Positions 1 to 9,604 of a stretch of DNA of 64,000 nt are shown here, one piece after another. The position numbers and the translations under genes are program-made. The stretch's first letter is position 1. Each line of letters starts with the position of its first letter. Source of the stretch: Chara braunii (lineage: Eukaryota > Streptophyta > Charophyceae > Charales > Characeae); the NCBI GenBank assembly GCA_003427395.1, contig BFEA01000375.1:776383-840382 (forward strand). Direction: 5' to 3'. The notes below the pieces were generated by a model. It did no database searches. It worked only from the letters and a program-made list of their open reading frames with translations, and was not told the origin of the DNA.

Positions 1-1
1 T

Positions 2-2287
2 GATCCTAAGAAAGTGGATAAACTCTTGAACTGGCCGATGCCCTTAAAAACGGTTAGGGAAGTAAGGAGCTTCTTAGGGGTCTGCAGCTTCTGGCGGATC
101 TTCATCCCCGGGTTCGCTAAGATAGCCGAGCCCCTTAGAGAAATGGTGCGACAAAGAGCTAGCTTAGAGTGGTCTGACCAAAGAGAGAAGGCTGCCCGGG
201 TACGTCAAGATAAGTTAAAAGATGGCGGGATCGTATTAGGAGTACCCTACTTCGGCGATGAAAGGGAGAGGTCCTTCATCATCGAAGCCGATGGCGGGCC
301 GATAGCATTAGGAGGAGTGTTCGTGCAGCGAGATGAGAATGGTAAAGAAAGGTCACTTAGATTTCAGAGTCGCACCCTTAATTCGGTTGAGAGAGACTAT
401 ATTCAGTTCAGGAAGGAACTCCTGGCAATCCTGCACTGTCTCAGGGTGTTTAGACACTATGTTATGCGGCGAAGATTCATCCTAAGAACGGATTCCACAG
501 CGGTAATCGGAGCCGTTAAGAGGCATCAACAAGTAGATGTTACGGTCAGTAGGTGGATAGCTCATATATTGACGTATGATTTTGTATTAGAAAAGGTACC
601 TACTGAAAAGAATCGAGCTGATGGGCTGAGCCGCGTAGAATGGGGATCAATACATGATGAATCTCTTGAGGAGGCACCCTTCGTTGACGAATTCCTTATG
701 GAAGACGATGATGAAGGATTACCTCCAACTCCGAGTTGTTATACAGTTTCAGCCATAGCAACGAGCAGGGAAGACTGCTGGGGGAAAAAGGAAGACCCTT
801 ACCTCCATTACCTTCTAACTCGAGAGGATGAGGAGGAAGGATGGTATGGGATGGCAGAACAAGCTGCTGTTGCAGCCCATGAGCTAGCAAAAAGTTCAAG
901 GATGGCTGAACGAAGGCTGAATGAGATAGAGGAAGAGTCGGAAGACCCTGAGCAAGATAAGGACGCTGAGGAGAGATTTAAGAAGGATGAGTATGATGGG
1001 GAATATAAGAGGATCGGTATGGTAATGAACAGTAATCAGTTGGACGAATTCTATCATGAGAGAACAAAGAGAACCTTTATGCTGCGTAGGGGTCACATTT
1101 TTGTGGATGCTAAGGAAGGACTACCGCCACTGAGAGTAGTATGTGGTAAGGAAAGGCAACTAAAGGTGATCGTCGCGCTGCATGAGGGTCGAGCAGGGGG
1201 TCATAGGGGTGCGGATGCTACATATTATAAAGTATCCCGACTATATCACTGGGATGGCCTCAGGGATATGGTTATGAGATATTGTAAGTCATGTGAAGCC
1301 TGTCAGAAAAGGTCATCTATGAGATTGATTGAACCCTTATACCCCACTGTTCTTGTTGAACCTGGTAGTACTGTTCACCTTGATCTAATTACTATGCCAC
1401 CTGGTAAGGATGGAATGAAATATGTACTAAACATGAAAGATAACATGTCTGGTTATGTTGAAGCAAAAGTCATCCGTAAGAAAACTGCAAAGTCAGTGGC
1501 AGATTGGATCGAGGAAATCTATCTGAGGTACCCCTTCATACGTGAGTTTGTGGCTGATCAGGGATCAAAATTCAAGAACGAGATGGTCAGGAGGCTCATG
1601 TTCAGACTTGGAGTCAGGATCAGATTTGTGACACCATACCATCCTCAGGCTAATGCACCAGTGAAGAGAGGGCACAGGACACTAAAGGATGCTATATCAA
1701 AATGGTGCCAAGGCAACTCCAGGAACTGGCCATCTTTCTTAAGGGCAGATGTCTATGCTGACAATGTGACTGTCAAACGGACTATAGGTTATGCGCCTAT
1801 TACACTCTGGTATGGCAGGTATGCTACTTCTCTCATTGAGAACCTGGTTGAGACCTGGACCCATGAGGCACAAAGAGAGTCGTACTCCACAGAGGAGTTG
1901 CTGAGGCTGAGGATCAGGCAGATTAAGGAAGTGGATGAGGCCATAATTGAGGCCACAAAGAGGATGTCACACAGCAGGTTATCTGATCAGACACGATGGA
2001 ACAGCAAGAGGTACATCAGGAAGGAACAACTTCAGGTTGGAGATATTGTACTTCTACATGATACATCTCTCGAGACACAGTGGACCAAGAGATTGGAGGC
2101 CAGGTGGATGGGACCATTCAGGATCATCAGAGAGGTTGAAGACAAGGCCTACGAGTTAGCAGAGATGGATGGTACGAGATCCCATAGTATAGTATCCGGC
2201 TCACGGCTTCGAAAATCCATACTTAGAGATGCAGATTTGATTCCGAGTTCGGGCAGAGTGATGAGGCGAGGCCCGAGGGCCATCTAG
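2..2287 (+). CDS. Ty3/gypsy Pol C-terminal part (RT end, RNase H, integrase), element L
   Basis: An open frame without stops enters from before the window and encodes about 761 residues. It starts in the RT connection region (VRSFLGVCSFWR). RNase H follows with its acidic residues visible: D in EADGG, E in RKELLAIL, D in RTDSTAV and D in NRADGLSR. A linker rich in acidic residues leads to the HHCC zinc finger (about 1170-1315), then the integrase core with D near 1380 (HLDLI) and D near 1553 (ADQGS). At the third catalytic position (1664-1666) the codon is AAG, lysine, where the family has glutamate (element A keeps E at 38,159). The GPF motif (RWMGPFRI) ends the protein; there is no chromodomain. 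The long frame suggests a fairly young copy, but the integrase is predicted inactive. No ATG is assigned because the 5' end lies outside the window. Confidence 0.92.
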   Translation, partial: DPKKVDKLLNWPMPLKTVREVRSFLGVCSFWRIFIPGFAKIAEPLREMVRQRASLEWSDQREKAARVRQDKLKDGGIVLGVPYFGDERERSFIIEADGGPIALGGVFVQRDENGKERSLRFQSRTLNSVERDYIQFRKELLAILHCLRVFRHYVMRRRFILRTDSTAVIGAVKRHQQVDVTVSRWIAHILTYDFVLEKVPTEKNRADGLSRVEWGSIHDESLEEAPFVDEFLMEDDDEGLPPTPSCYTVSAIATSREDCWGKKEDPYLHYLLTREDEEEGWYGMAEQAAVAAHELAKSSRMAERRLNEIEEESEDPEQDKDAEERFKKDEYDGEYKRIGMVMNSNQLDEFYHERTKRTFMLRRGHIFVDAKEGLPPLRVVCGKERQLKVIVALHEGRAGGHRGADATYYKVSRLYHWDGLRDMVMRYCKSCEACQKRSSMRLIEPLYPTVLVEPGSTVHLDLITMPPGKDGMKYVLNMKDNMSGYVEAKVIRKKTAKSVADWIEEIYLRYPFIREFVADQGSKFKNEMVRRLMFRLGVRIRFVTPYHPQANAPVKRGHRTLKDAISKWCQGNSRNWPSFLRADVYADNVTVKRTIGYAPITLWYGRYATSLIENLVETWTHEAQRESYSTEELLRLRIRQIKEVDEAIIEATKRMSHSRLSDQTRWNSKRYIRKEQLQVGDIVLLHDTSLETQWTKRLEARWMGPFRIIREVEDKAYELAEMDGTRSHSIVSGSRLRKSILRDADLIPSSGRVMRRGPRAI

Positions 2288-2302
2288 CATCAGCCTAGAC
2301 AT

Positions 2303-2925
2303 GCTGAGACGTGGCCAATGTGCCCTCAGCATTTGTTGGGACATGGTGAGAGTGCCGCCAACTTCGGATGATTATGAGCTGAGACGTGGCCAGTGTGCCC
2401 TCGGCTTTTGTTGGGACGTGGTGAGAGTGCCGCCAACTTCGGATGATTATAAGCTGAGACGTGGCCAGTATGCCCTCAACATTTGTTGGGACGTGGTGAG
2501 AGTGCCGCCAACTTCAGATGATTATTTGCTGGGACGTGGCCAGTGAGCCGCCAGCTATCGATGATATTGAGCTGGGATGTGGACAGTGTTGCCGCCAGCT
2601 ACAAATGATGANGACGTGGCCAGTGAGCCGCCAGCTATCGATGATATTGAGCTGGGATGTGGACAGTGTTGCCGCCAGCTACAGATGATGATGATTATTT
2701 GCTGGGATGTGGCCAGTGAACCGCCAGCTATCGATGATTATGAGCTGGGATGCGGACAGTGTTGCCGCCAGCTACAGATGATGATGATTATTTGATGGGA
2801 CGTGGCCAGTGAGCCACCGGCTATCGATGATGATTATGAGTTGGACGTGGCCAGTGAACCGCCAACTATCGATGATGATTATGTGCTGGGACGTGGCCTG
2901 TATGCCGCCAGCAGCAGCCGACAGT
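2303..2925 (+). repeat. 75-bp minisatellite and diverged shorter units after pol
   Basis: Three near-identical 75-bp units begin at 2303, 2378 and 2453 (GCTGAGACGTGGCC...). Because 75 is a multiple of three, a frame from 2301 stays open through them and would encode a 25-residue repeat (motif LRRGQCAL...VPPTSDDY). From about 2528 the units change to a related form with the motif CGCCAGCTATCGATGAT. One undetermined base lies at 2612. The array sits directly after the pol stop codon, so it is probably in the 3' untranslated part of element L. Confidence 0.85.
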
Positions 2926-4026
2926 CGACTGCTATGATTATGGTATGATTTCGGATGTCGGAGCTGGATACGAGCAGCCTATGATGGCTCGGCTCATTGG
3001 TGGACTTATGTGTCTGTCTGGCCTAGATTGACCCCAGTTTTGTATGATTGTGAGTTAAACTTTTAAAATTTCAATTCATTGCATTGTATCTGGCTTGTCA
3101 TGTGTCAGTTCTGGGACATGCCTGGGGGATTGGGAGCCAGTTTATGGGATTTCAGTTCTTGCCTCTTATTGTATTTTATTTAGTCTGAATGACATTTATG
3201 AAAAGAATGGCTGTGGGATAAAGTAAAATTTATTTTCTTCCTCTCATAAGTCAGCGCTCAGTTGATGGGGCAACCTTCTAGTACGATTGCGTAAGGAGGA
3301 TTGCCTAGCATCGTCTGGCACAAATTGATTAGCTATCTCTGAAAGAGGGTGACATTTAGCTTAGTGAAGTGTTCCCTTGGCAAGGGACTCAGCATCGCCG
3401 AGATGGGGTTCCTCTCCAGACGGGCCTTCGCGGCTAAACGCTACCAAGCTCTAAAGGGGTAGGTAATCAGTCATATGTCATAATCAATGGAGTGATCTGT
3501 CCGATCATGTGATCGGGCAAAGATCACTTAGCATCGCAGCGGATTGAGGCTCGCTGCATTCTTCATGCTGGAAGGAGTGTTCCCACTGCAGCCGTCAGAC
3601 TCTCGCAATGGTTCCCCGGCGAGAGTCTATCCACAGTGTCGTCCCCTGCAGTGTCAGCACTTGCGTCCTTCATGAAGAGGCGAAGAGTTTTCAACTGCGC
3701 CTCTTGAGCAAGAGATGATTCCCTGAAGCAGGTTCTCATAAGGTCCAGAGGCTAGCTGGGTCAGCGGGGTGTCTGAGCCATAGTGGCAGATAACTCCGAA
3801 CCCTAGGGTGGCTAGCTGTTCCTCAGGTCATCGTATGGTGATCTGGTCCGCATGCTAGAAAGGTAGGAGGCATCCTGAGCCTCTCCTAGTCTAAATCCGA
3901 CATTTGGCTGATCAAGGTGGTGGACTCCTACTATCACTCTGATCGGGATGTCTCTCGGGAGCAGTGTCTCCAGGGGCATTCCCTTGGCATCGGGCTTGAC
4001 ATCTGTTTTGCAGGTACCCTACAGCC
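2926..4026. other. non-coding 3' region of element L
   Basis: No credible gene is visible. The stretch follows pol and its minisatellite and precedes a 54-bp repeat, so it is probably 3' untranslated or LTR sequence of element L. I could not find the LTR-start signature seen at 12,744, 23,997, 43,691 and 54,015, so the LTR boundary of L is not placed. Confidence 0.4.
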
Positions 4027-4134
4027 AGACAGAGACAACGGGGTTCGGTATGACCCGACAGTGAGCGGCACAGAGCCGGCAGACAGAGACAACGGGGTTT
4101 GGTATGACCCGATAGTGAGCGGCACATAGCTGGC
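4027..4134 (+). repeat. 54-bp tandem duplication
   Basis: Two head-to-tail units start at 4027 and 4081 (AGACAGAGACAACGGGGTT). Open frames across this point on both strands are by-products of the duplication. The following 500 bases (4135-4640) show only loosely repeated GATGAGAT and GATTGAGA words and no gene. Confidence 0.75.
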
Positions 4135-4642
4135 AGACAAAAAAAAAGGGGTTTGGTATGATCACCTCTTATGAGGCGGCCTTCGATCTAGATGATCCTG
4201 GATGCGATGATTGGTCCCATAGCCGCTCGTGGATGAGATATCGATGAGGATTGTGTTGTACTGATGGGCAGTATGGATGAGATGAACTGATCCAATGATG
4301 ATGAGATGTGGAGGCCAGGATTGAGACTTGGACTGCTAGACCAGACCTAGCAATGGGGTCAGGTCTAAGATTGAGGATCGATCTTGATGATACGTGAGGA
4401 CAAACCTAATGAAAGGTTCGACTTGAGATTGAGACTGATTCAGTGATGCAAGGGAACGGGATTGATAGTATGATTGGGTTGCATGAGCAATCATGATACT
4501 TGCGTGCGGTGACTGCACCACGCAAGTCTGATACGGTTAGTTCCTTCTTGATTTTGATGGTGGCTTGGACCAGTGGTCCATGCCTTATTGAGTGAGCACT
4601 CAAGCCCTAGCGGGCGAGCACCCTGATGATTGGGGATATAGT

Positions 4643-5149
4643 CTATATGATACCCCTGTATATCAGATAGCATATAAGGCCGCTTAGCTCAAGTTGGCAT
4701 ATGAAGAACAACGCAAGTACGAGGCACAAGCAATAGTTGGGTGGCGCAGCCTGATGGGCGACGGACGGTTCTGGTGCGCGTGGCAACGGCTGTGGCGCAG
4801 GGCGAGGCGGCTGTGGCAGGACGGTGAGCTGGCGAGGAGATGGTTGAATGGAGGAAGAAGGGTGATATGATGAAGGGTATGATCGAGAGGGCGGATCAAA
4901 ACGTGGAGGCGGAGAGCCGTAGCGTTGCTCGTATTTATACGCATAGTACATCATGGATCTAGGCGTCGGCGTGCGTTCGCGCCGGTCCTCTGAGCGATGG
5001 CGCAAGCGCGTTCCTCCCCATCTCATCTCCTCCTCCTCCTCTTCGGATCTCTCCCCTTCGTACGTCAAATCGATCAGTCGATCTGGCGCCTTCCCCTGTC
5101 GACCACCCCTCCCACGTCCAGTGCCCGAGCCTCGCGTCTTTGGCGCCAT
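4643..5149 (-). CDS. unrecognised proline- and arginine-rich protein or first exon
   Basis: I do not recognise this protein. The 168-residue frame opens with ATG at 5149 in a strong eukaryotic context (GCCATGGCG). The N-terminus is basic and glycine-rich (MAPKTRGSGTGRGRGGRQGK), followed by an acidic run (RSEEEEEEM), an RRERTPTP segment and a long proline/serine-rich low-complexity part, as in disordered N-termini of retroelement Gag-like proteins. The last ~30 codons (CLCLVLALFFICQLEL) are hydrophobic and unlike the rest, so the true coding part may end near 4730 through a splice or a rearrangement. A TATA-like box lies about 165 bases upstream on the same strand (5311-5318). The downstream boundary is doubtful. 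Confidence 0.45.
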   Translation of the reverse strand: MAPKTRGSGTGRGRGGRQGKAPDRLIDLTYEGERSEEEEEEMRWGGTRLRHRSEDRRERTPTPRSMMYYAYKYEQRYGSPPPRFDPPSRSYPSSYHPSSSIQPSPRQLTVLPQPPRPAPQPLPRAPEPSVAHQAAPPNYCLCLVLALFFICQLELSGLICYLIYRGII

Positions 5150-5310
5150 GGCAAAAACTAATTAGCTGCGCGACGGTAAGCGCTGCGCAACGATGAGTGC
5201 TAGTGCGATAAGAGCGCAAGCAAGTCAAGAACGATGAAGACAGTGATAGTAGCAAGAGCGTAATAGCGTTGCCGCTGTGCACTCGAATACGAATGATGAG
5301 AGCAAGTAAG

Positions 5311-5318
5311 TTTTTATA
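5311..5318 (-). promoter_or_regulatory. TATA-like box upstream of the 5149 ORF
   Basis: Read on the minus strand, TATAAAAA lies in the context CCACTATAAAAACTTAC, about 165 bases upstream of the ATG at 5149. Spacing, orientation and the good start context agree with a core promoter. Sequence alone does not show activity. Confidence 0.4.
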
Positions 5319-5815
5319 GTGGCCGAAACCTGGCGAGGACGCCAGGAATGGGGTTTGGTATGGTTGTCGAAAGATGATGCGGCGCAGCAGTGGAAATTGA
5401 CTCATCGCGGTCAACTCCCGCGCTGCGTCAAAATTGCGTCCGCAGTCAACCCCGCGATGCGTCAAAATCGCGACTAGGGACGTCCGCAGTCACGGCCAAA
5501 CTGGACCCTAGCGCATCGATTAGATTTCCCCTGGGCCGAAGCCGAGGGAAAAGCGGCGCGACGGTACGGTTCTCGGGAAGCCTAATCGTCCCCGTCGGAC
5601 TGGACCGACGCGACCGCAATAGGCCAATTAGTGGGTTCGGTCCAAACGGCACTTGAAACAGACCAAGGGTTAGCGAGATATTCAAGTTTGACCGGTTCGG
5701 ACCGGACCGACACGACCGGGTAACCCGGCCAGGAAAGGAACAGCCCTAAGTAGCCATATAAAATGAACAGCCATGCCCGAATAATTTAAATAGGGTCATG
5801 TGCTATTTTTAGCAC

Positions 5816-6064
5816 GGGACTGACTGTTCATCTATCGGGGACTGGGCCTGCACCAGTCCCGTTCTAAAAATAACACAGCCCCACGCTATTTTTAGCGTGG
5901 GACTGACTGTTCATCTACCGGGGACTGGGCCTGCGCCAGTCCCGTTCTAAAAATAACACAGTCCCACGCTAGTTTTAGCGTGGGACTGACTGTTCATCTA
6001 CCGGGGACTGGGCCTGCGCTAGTCCCGTTCTAAAAATAGGAATGACTGTTCATATCCCGAGGTC
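5816..6064 (+). repeat. three 83-bp units carrying perfect hairpins
   Basis: Units begin at 5816, 5899 and 5982. Each contains inverted repeats. At 5961-5986 an 11-bp perfect stem (GTCCCACGCTA / TAGCGTGGGAC) encloses a 4-base loop. At 5921-5943 an 8-bp stem (GGGACTGG / CCAGTCCC) encloses 7 bases. The block lies about 100-350 bases upstream of the TATA box at 6164, so it could be an upstream promoter region of an LTR. Confidence 0.8.
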
Positions 6065-6152
6065 GGGACTGCTGCTATTATTAGCACAGGCCCGGTCTAG
6101 AGTTTGACCGCAGCCCCGACCATGGGACTGCAGCACTCAGCCCCGATCGCTT

Positions 6153-6178
6153 GGCCTCTCCATTATAAAAGAGAGGCC
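6153..6178 (+). promoter_or_regulatory. TATA box inside a perfect 8-bp inverted repeat
   Basis: GGCCTCTC (6153-6160) and GAGAGGCC (6171-6178) are exact reverse complements flanking CATTATAAAA, with TATAAA at 6164-6169. A promoter is likely given the hairpin repeats upstream and the repeated ACACGGATCACACAGATCAC sequence just downstream. It is probably the core promoter of the element L LTR. Transcription is inferred only. Confidence 0.5.
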
Positions 6179-6179
6179 A

Positions 6180-6780
6180 TGTCACTCAAGAACACGGATC
6201 ACACAGATCACAGATCAGCGTGAGGAAGATCAGCATGCGTGGCACACGTGACACGGATCAGACTGTGAGAGAACCCTCACTTGCAGGAGTGCTGCAGCTT
6301 TGGCCCGGCAAGGAGCGAAAGACACGAGCCAAAGAGCAGCGACGTGCCAGCGGGAGCATGAGGGGAGCGCAGAGAAGGAGGCAAGAGGGACGAGCAGGAG
6401 GCAAGAGGGACGAGCAGGAGGCAAGCAAAGGAAGGGGTAAGGAAAGGGAGGGACAAGATTGACCCCTCGCCTTCCCTTTTTCACCCCTTTTCTTCTCCCA
6501 TTTTCTCTTCTCTCCCCTCTTCTTCCCTCCCCGTCTTCTTTCTAACTGCCTTCATGTGTTGTGTGCATGATGTATCTGATTTGTGCGAATTATGACGGAG
6601 CTCTGCATTAGTTGATTGGCCATAATTTTTGTGCTCACACGTTGTAATTGAGGGCTGAGACCAAACTGTGTGTCTTCACACACCATGCGTGAGAGTCATA
6701 TTCGAATTGTGTGCCTGTGCACTCCGTGCCTGAGGACATTTTTTTTTCTTTTGACCGTGTGTACACTAAGAACCATATCA
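6180..6780. other. no gene recognised between promoter-like site and minisatellite
   Basis: This stretch has a short repeat (GGAGGCAAGAGGGACGAGCA, in two adjacent copies near 6380-6420), a pyrimidine-rich run (6465-6545) and the first degenerate minisatellite units. Open frames here are short and low-complexity. If 6153-6178 is an LTR promoter, this would be the start of the transcript. Confidence 0.4.
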
Positions 6781-7560
6781 GAGTCCTGTTGCTGTTTGCG
6801 ACTGTGCACCAGTGCGCACCACTCCTGAGAAACACTTTTCGCTGTTTGTGACTGTGCCCCAGTGCGCACCACTCTAGAAAGTCATTTTGCGACTGTGCGC
6901 CGGTGCCCACCGCTCTTGAGAATCATATCAGGGTCCTGTTGCTGTTTGCGACTGTGCGCCAGTGCGCACCACCCTTGAGAACCATATCAGAGTCCTGTTG
7001 CTGTTTGCGATTGTGCGCCAGTGTGCACCACCCTTGAGAACCACATCAGAGTCCTGTTGCTGTTTGCGACTGTGCGCCACTGCGCACCACTCTTGAGAAC
7101 CATGTCAGAGTCCTGTTGCTGTCTGCGACTGTGCGCTAGTGCGCACCACTCTTGAGAACCATACCTGAGTCTTTTCGCTGTTTGTGACTGTGCGCCAGTG
7201 CGCACCACTCTTGAAAGCCATTTTGCAACTGTGCGCCAGTGCGCACCACTCTTGAGAACCATACCTGAGTCTTTTCGCTGTTTGTGACTGTGCGCCAGTA
7301 CGCACCACTCTTGAAAGCCATTTTGCGACTGTGCGCCATATCGCACCACTCTTGAGAACCATACCTGAGTCTTTTCGTTGTTTGTGACTGTGCGCCAGCA
7401 CGCACCACTCTTGAAAGCCATATCTAAGTCTTTAGCTGTGCGCCAGCGCGCACCACTCTTGAAAGCCATCTGCAACTGTGCGCCAGCACTCTTGAAAGTC
7501 ATATTTGAGTCATTTTGCTGTTTGCAAGTGTGCGCAAGCGCGCACCACTCTTAAAGGTCA
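6780..7560 (+). repeat. about 59-bp GC-rich minisatellite
   Basis: About ten diverged units contain GACTGTGCGCCAGTGCGCACC followed by ACTCTTGAGAACCATA and a GCTGTTTG segment. The spacing of successive GCTGTTTGCGA words is about 59 bases, with longer variant units from 7150. The word GTGCGCCAGTGCGCAC is itself nearly palindromic. Minus-strand frames of 90-171 residues through here are by-products of the repeat. Confidence 0.85.
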
Positions 7561-7965
7561 TTTTGTGAACTGTGCTATTCTCAACTGTGCGCTGAGTGCA
7601 CACCTTGATTGAGGGCCAATACTGAGCTCTGAGCATTTTGCAACTGTTCACACCTTGATTGAGGGCCAATACTGAGCTCTGAGCATTTCGCAACTGTGCA
7701 CCGAGTGAGCACTTGCCATTTCTGAGTTTTGTGCGGCGGTTCTCTGGCCCTAAGTGAAGGCTGAGTGGAGCCCTCAAATGCTAGCCAAAACAACAGCTAT
7801 TTTAATCATTTTGTTAATGTGACCAGCTATTTGCTTGGCTGGCCACACGAGCTTTATGCGGCAGTTCTCTGGCCCTTAGTGAAGGCTGTGACGAGCCCTC
7901 AAATGGTAGTCGCAGCAAAAGCCATTCTATTCATTTTACCATATGACCGACATCGGCCCTAAGCG
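7560..7965 (+). repeat. short tandem duplications of about 42 bp and about 123 bp
   Basis: A unit containing TTGATTGAGGGCCAATACTG occurs twice around 7605-7690. A longer unit beginning GCGGCGGTTCTCTGGCCCTA occurs at about 7735 and again, diverged, at about 7858. No gene is supported. The bases to 8240 hold small repeats of GCTGGACTGCAGTAAAC and nothing else recognised. Confidence 0.65.
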
Positions 7966-8244
7966 AGGGCTAATTGGTCCCGTCAGATACCAGGCACAGT
8001 GAGAGTTATTTTGAGAGGGTTGTGACGCTGGACTGCAGTAAACTGTGGACTATGTTCAGCGTTTCCCACTCAATGCGGTAATGCTGGACTGCAGTAAACA
8101 GTGGACTATGACGCGGTAGACTGTGGTAGATTGCGGTAACGCCATACTGGTCGGACTATGCTCATGCTCGGGACAGTAATAATGATGCTGGGCAGCACTC
8201 TTTTCTTCTTGGGATATTGTTGTTAGGACGCGCATGCAAGCTTG

Positions 8245-8990
8245 TTATTATTTAAGTGTAAGCCAGTGCGCGCCCAGATCAGATTTATTTAAGTGTGCAC
8301 CAGTGCGCACCAAGATCAGACATTATTATTTAAGTATGCGCCAGTGCGCGCCCGGATCAGATTTATTATTTAAGTGTGCGCCAGTGCGCGCCCAGATCAG
8401 ATTTATTATTTTTAAGTGCGAGCCAGCGCGCGCCCAGAGCAGATATTATTTTAAGTGCGCGCCCGTGCGCGCCCAGACCTGATATTTCTATTTTGAGTGT
8501 GCGCCCGTGCGTGCCCAAGCTTGGAATAGCAGTTAGAGTGCGCGCCCGTGCGCGCCCAAGCTTGGAATAGCAGTTAGAGTGCGCGCCCATGTGCGCCCAA
8601 GCTTGTAATATCAGTTAGAGTGCGCGCCCATGCGCGCCCACGCTTGGAATAGCAGTAAGAGTACGCGCCCATGCGCGCCCCAGCTTGGTATTGCAGTTAG
8701 AGTGCGCACACATACGCGCCCAACCTTGGAATAGCAGTTAGAGTGCGTGCCCATGCGCGCCCAAGCTTGGTATTGAAGTTAGTGTGCGCGCCCATGCGCG
8801 CCCAAGCTTGACATCGCTATATGAGTGCGCACCCGTGTCCGCCCAGGCTGGATATAGTTATTTGAGTGCGCGCCCGTGTGCGCTTGCGCTGGATATTGCC
8901 TTTTGAGTGTATTAGAGTACGTGCCTATGTGCGCCCAGGCTGGGTATCGTTATTTGAGTGNGCGCCCGTGTGCGCCAGAGCCTATGATTA
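8245..8990 (+). repeat. about 41-bp GC/AT-alternating minisatellite
   Basis: At least fifteen units combine a GTGCGCGCCCATGCGCGCCC-like block with an AT-rich spacer such as AGCTTGGAATAGCAGTTAGA. Copies of AGTTAGAGT at about 8531, 8572 and 8613 give a period of 41. Earlier units carry a TTTATTATTTAAGT spacer instead. One undetermined base occurs near 8961. The GC blocks are close to self-complementary. Confidence 0.85.
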
Positions 8991-9184
8991 TTATGAGATG
9001 ATTTGCCATCACGCTCCCGTTGATTTATTTCCTTGCTGATCAGCAACACCTCATGCATGTGATATTTTCCCTCGCACGGGGAGCATTGGCAGTTCAGTCC
9101 CTGCATAGATGACCTGGCTCAGTTTAGCCCCAGTACATTCAGCATTTGTGACTGGTCCCTGTGCATGAGATGTTCTATTGATCT

Positions 9185-9500
9185 GTTGCTGTTCAGCCGG
9201 GCCCCTTCAGGCGGGCCAACTTGAGATTGTTGTTGTTCAGCCGGGCCCTTTAGGCGGGCCAACTTGAGATTACTGTTGTTCAGTCGGACCTCTTCAGGCG
9301 GGCCCACCTCTCGAGATTGTTGCAGTTTTCAGCCAGGCCCTTTCAGGCGGGCCCCTTCTTCTGAGATAGTTGTTGTTCAGCCAGGCCCATTCAGGCGGGC
9401 TTTATATTGAGTTGCTGTTCAGCCGGGCCCATTTAGTCGGGCCCTATATCGAGTTGCAGTTCAGTTAGGCCATTTAGACAGGCCTCCACATTGAGTTGCT
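9185..9500 (+). repeat. about 42-bp minisatellite with GGCCC blocks
   Basis: About six units carry TTCAGCCGGGCCC, then CAGGCGGGCC and TTGAGATTG. Copies of TTCAG near 9192, 9234 and 9277 give a period of about 42. This is the third distinct minisatellite within 3 kb. Confidence 0.8.
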
Positions 9501-9604
9501 GATTACTATCTGGCCAGGTCTTGGAGGGAGTATTTGCATTAGTGAGAGTGCACCTTCCGTCCAAGCTGGCCTGACATCGTGAGACTAACCCTAAGTGGGG
9601 TAGA

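Noticed and set aside
6780-7560. CRISPR-like look of regularly spaced repeats
   Set aside because: Units are contiguous and diverged with no unique spacers, in a eukaryotic context.
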